Assembly (NCBI RefSeq): GCF_001469875.2
Contig: NZ_LOPW02000010.1
Span: forward strand, 381,942 to 445,941
Reading direction: 5' to 3'
DNA from: Haloferax marisrubri
GTDB taxonomy: Archaea; Halobacteriota; Halobacteria; Halobacteriales; Haloferacaceae
DNA length: 64,000 bases
Shown here: positions 61,893 through 64,000 of the stretch, one piece after another
How the letters are laid out: every line of letters begins with the position of its first letter
Position numbering within the stretch: the first letter of the stretch is position 1
Notes under the pieces: model-generated
The model's database searches: none
Seen by the model: only the letters and a program-made list of their open reading frames with translations
Told to the model about the DNA's origin: nothing
Position numbers and translations under genes: made by a program

Positions 61893-62573
61893 ATGACGGG
61901 CCCCGTACTGCGCGGCGATTCGCTCACCGTCGAACGCGGTGACTCCACCATTCTCGCGGACGTCTCCATCACCGTCGAGCCCGACACCTCCCTCCTCATT
62001 CAAGGCCCGAGCGGTGCCGGGAAGACGACGCTGTTCAACGTCCTCGGACTGCTCAGCACCCCGACGAGCGGCTCGCTGTACGTCCACGGCGACGACACGA
62101 GCGCGCTTCCCGAGCGCAAACGCGCCGTCCTCCGGCGGGACGCAATCGGGTTCGTGTTTCAGGACTTCCAGCTCATCCCGGACCTGACCGCGTGGGACAA
62201 CGCCGCGCTCCCACAGGACCACACCCGGAGCCGAGACGAGGCGTGGCTCGACACGCTGTTCGACGCCCTCGACATTTTAGACCTCAAAGACCAGTATCCG
62301 GCGACACTCAGCGGCGGGGAGAAACAGCGCGTCGCCATCGCCCGCGCCCTCGCCAACCGGCCGGACGTCGTCTTCGCCGACGAGCCGACGGGCCAACTCG
62401 ACCCGGAAACCGCAGAGCGCGTCCTCGACCTCCTGTTCCGGGTCAAAGACCAGACGGACACCGCGCTCGTCGTCATCAGCCACGACCCCACGCTGTCCGA
62501 CCAGTTCGAGGAGACGCACGTGCTGATAGACGGCTCGCTCCGCCGAAAATCGGACGAGCGCATCCCGCAATGA
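61893..62573 (+). CDS. LolD/MacB-type ABC transporter ATPase
   Basis: Started at ATG 61893 ([20 protein letters not shown]), giving 226 residues; the GTG at 61869 lies at the TATA box. Walker [11 protein letters not shown]-loop [10 protein letters not shown], signature [15 protein letters not shown], Walker [10 protein letters not shown] and the switch histidine in VVISHDP are all present. It is the expected partner of the two FtsX-like permeases around it. Confidence 0.92.
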   Translation: MTGPVLRGDSLTVERGDSTILADVSITVEPDTSLLIQGPSGAGKTTLFNVLGLLSTPTSGSLYVHGDDTSALPERKRAVLRRDAIGFVFQDFQLIPDLTAWDNAALPQDHTRSRDEAWLDTLFDALDILDLKDQYPATLSGGEKQRVAIARALANRPDVVFADEPTGQLDPETAERVLDLLFRVKDQTDTALVVISHDPTLSDQFEETHVLIDGSLRRKSDERIPQ

Positions 62574-62588
62574 GCCGCCTCGGATAAC

Positions 62589-64000
62589 ATGCGCTATGCG
62601 ACAGCGCTCCTCTCGAGGTGGTCGCGCCGCGAGTGGCTGAGCATCGCGGTCGTCGCCGTCACGACGGCGTTCCTCCTCGGAGCCGCGCTCCTGTTGCTCA
62701 CGGCGGCCACCTACACCGGAACGCTCAGTTCCGACCTGTCGAGTTCGGCGACGGTGTCGTACGAGCAGTCGTACGACGACGCCGTCGCGACCGCGTCCGC
62801 TGACGAGGTCGTAATCGCGGTCACGACCGTCTCGCTCCCGGACAGCGAGACACGCCGCGTCGTCGGGATACCGCCGGACGCGCCGCGGACGATTTCCGGC
62901 GCGTCGGTCGCGTGGCGAGCGGCGACGCTCCCGAGACCACCGTCTGACGGCGTCTCCGGGCCAGTATCGACGGTACAGCAGGTCGAGTTCGTCGGCCCTG
63001 ACAACGCGGTTTCGACGACCGTCTCGCCGCACCGCGTCGAGGAGACGCTGTTTCCCGACTCGTGGTACGTCGCGGACACCGACACCGTCCAGCAGTTGGG
63101 TGCGAGCGGTGCGTTAGTGTTCGATACCGGGAGTTCGGGCGCTCCGTCGGCACCGACGAGCGTCCCGCTCATCGCGGCGCTTCCGTTTCTGGCGGGCGGC
63201 ATCACGCAGGTCGTCCGGACCCTCTCGGTCGCCGCGTTCGCCGGCGGACTCCTGATTCTCGTCGTCGTGTACAACGTGACGAAGATGTCGATTCGGGACC
63301 GGACCCGCCTCATCGGCGTCGCCCGTGCGACCGGGGCGTCGCCGTGGCGCATCCTCGCGATTCTCCTCGGCCGCGTGCTGTCGCTCACGTTCGTCGGCGT
63401 CGCGTTGGGCTACGCGCTCGGCGTGGTCGTGACCAACGGCGTCGTCAACGCCGCGACGTACGCTGGCCTCCCGGTATCGCTTCAGACGACGGTGACCCCC
63501 GACATCGCGCGTTCGCTCCTCGGCATCTCGGCGTTCCTCCTCGTGATGGGCCTCCTCGCCGGGGTGCTCGCGGCGCTTCCGGTCGTCCGCGGCGACCCGA
63601 GATTCGACCAAACGCACCGGGCCACCGGCCGATGGCCACAGCCGATTCGCCGCTTCCAAGCGGTCGCCTCGCCGACGCTCGTCGATTGGCGGGCGTTTAC
63701 CCCCACGGCGGCGACGCTCGCCGTCTTCATGCTCATCATCCTCTTGACGGGGTCTATCGGCGGCGCGCTCGCCCCCCTCGCGACCACGTCGAGCGGGACG
63801 GTCGTCGAGAGCGGTGCCGCACACCCCCTCAACAGCCGCATCGACGAGAGCTACGCGACGGTCCTCCGCTCGTACGGTATCACGGCCAGCCCGGAGGTCA
63901 TCTACGCGCAGACGCGAGGCCGGACGCCGTATCTCGTTCGCGGGGCGAACTACACGGCGTTCAGCTCGGTCACCGACGCGTCGTTGGTCGCCGGAACCGC
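62589..64000 (+). CDS. FtsX-like ABC permease (partial, runs off the window)
   Basis: Starts at ATG 62589 ([20 protein letters not shown]), 15 bases after the ATPase stop. The frame stays open to the window end, giving 470 residues. It has TM1, an extracellular domain with [14 protein letters not shown] and [12 protein letters not shown], and an FtsX core ([20 protein letters not shown]). It then has the start of a second extracellular region similar to the permease at 57.2 kb. It is a paralogue of that permease. It probably pairs with the ATPase directly upstream. Confidence 0.88.
   Translation, partial: MRYATALLSRWSRREWLSIAVVAVTTAFLLGAALLLLTAATYTGTLSSDLSSSATVSYEQSYDDAVATASADEVVIAVTTVSLPDSETRRVVGIPPDAPRTISGASVAWRAATLPRPPSDGVSGPVSTVQQVEFVGPDNAVSTTVSPHRVEETLFPDSWYVADTDTVQQLGASGALVFDTGSSGAPSAPTSVPLIAALPFLAGGITQVVRTLSVAAFAGGLLILVVVYNVTKMSIRDRTRLIGVARATGASPWRILAILLGRVLSLTFVGVALGYALGVVVTNGVVNAATYAGLPVSLQTTVTPDIARSLLGISAFLLVMGLLAGVLAALPVVRGDPRFDQTHRATGRWPQPIRRFQAVASPTLVDWRAFTPTAATLAVFMLIILLTGSIGGALAPLATTSSGTVVESGAAHPLNSRIDESYATVLRSYGITASPEVIYAQTRGRTPYLVRGANYTAFSSVTDASLVAGT

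Overview
The window is about 64 kb of haloarchaeal DNA (class Halobacteria, plausibly near Haloferax or Halogeometricum). This rests on high GC, very acidic proteins, twin-arginine signal peptides, PGF-type C-terminal anchors, leaderless genes with a TATA box about 27 bases before the start, TrmB and Lrp regulators, and PAS-rich histidine kinases.

Layout. 0-2 kb: a winged-helix antitoxin with a MazF-like toxin cut off by an insertion-sequence remnant, then small genes. 2-8 kb: two large secreted proteins that each end in a cohesin-like module and a dockerin. 8-17.3 kb: small membrane proteins, a beta-propeller protein and three IS200/IS605-family elements carrying three tnpB genes and one tnpA, next to a truncated ATPase gene. 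17.3-18.3 kb: a TumE-like toxin-antitoxin pair. 18.8-25 kb: a secreted propeller protein, a 1 kb gene-free stretch with repeated TACACCC motifs, a regulator and a flavin halogenase-like enzyme. 25-27 kb: an MNT/HEPN pair whose HEPN gene is frameshifted. 27-33.3 kb: a BMP-type (nucleoside-like) ABC importer operon with a TrmB regulator. 33.5-45 kb: Lrp, a LOV-domain sensor kinase, a giant PAS/GAF kinase containing an unusual array of six perfect hairpins, a REC-PAS-LOV protein, and secreted or membrane proteins.

45.7-64 kb is a surface-protein region. It holds a dockerin-bearing 5'-nucleotidase-fold protein whose stop codon overlaps a PGF-anchored cohesin protein, then a beta-helix protein with two cohesins and a dockerin, then a second PGF-anchored cohesin protein. 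After these come an FtsX-like ABC permease, a polytopic GT-C-like protein, a LolD/MacB-type ATPase and a second FtsX-like permease that runs off the window.

The most striking reading is that the window encodes a non-cellulolytic cohesin-dockerin system. Four secreted proteins carry both modules and two membrane-anchored proteins carry cohesin only, next to an export or release-type ABC transporter. Cohesin-dockerin pairing here is inferred from sequence alone.
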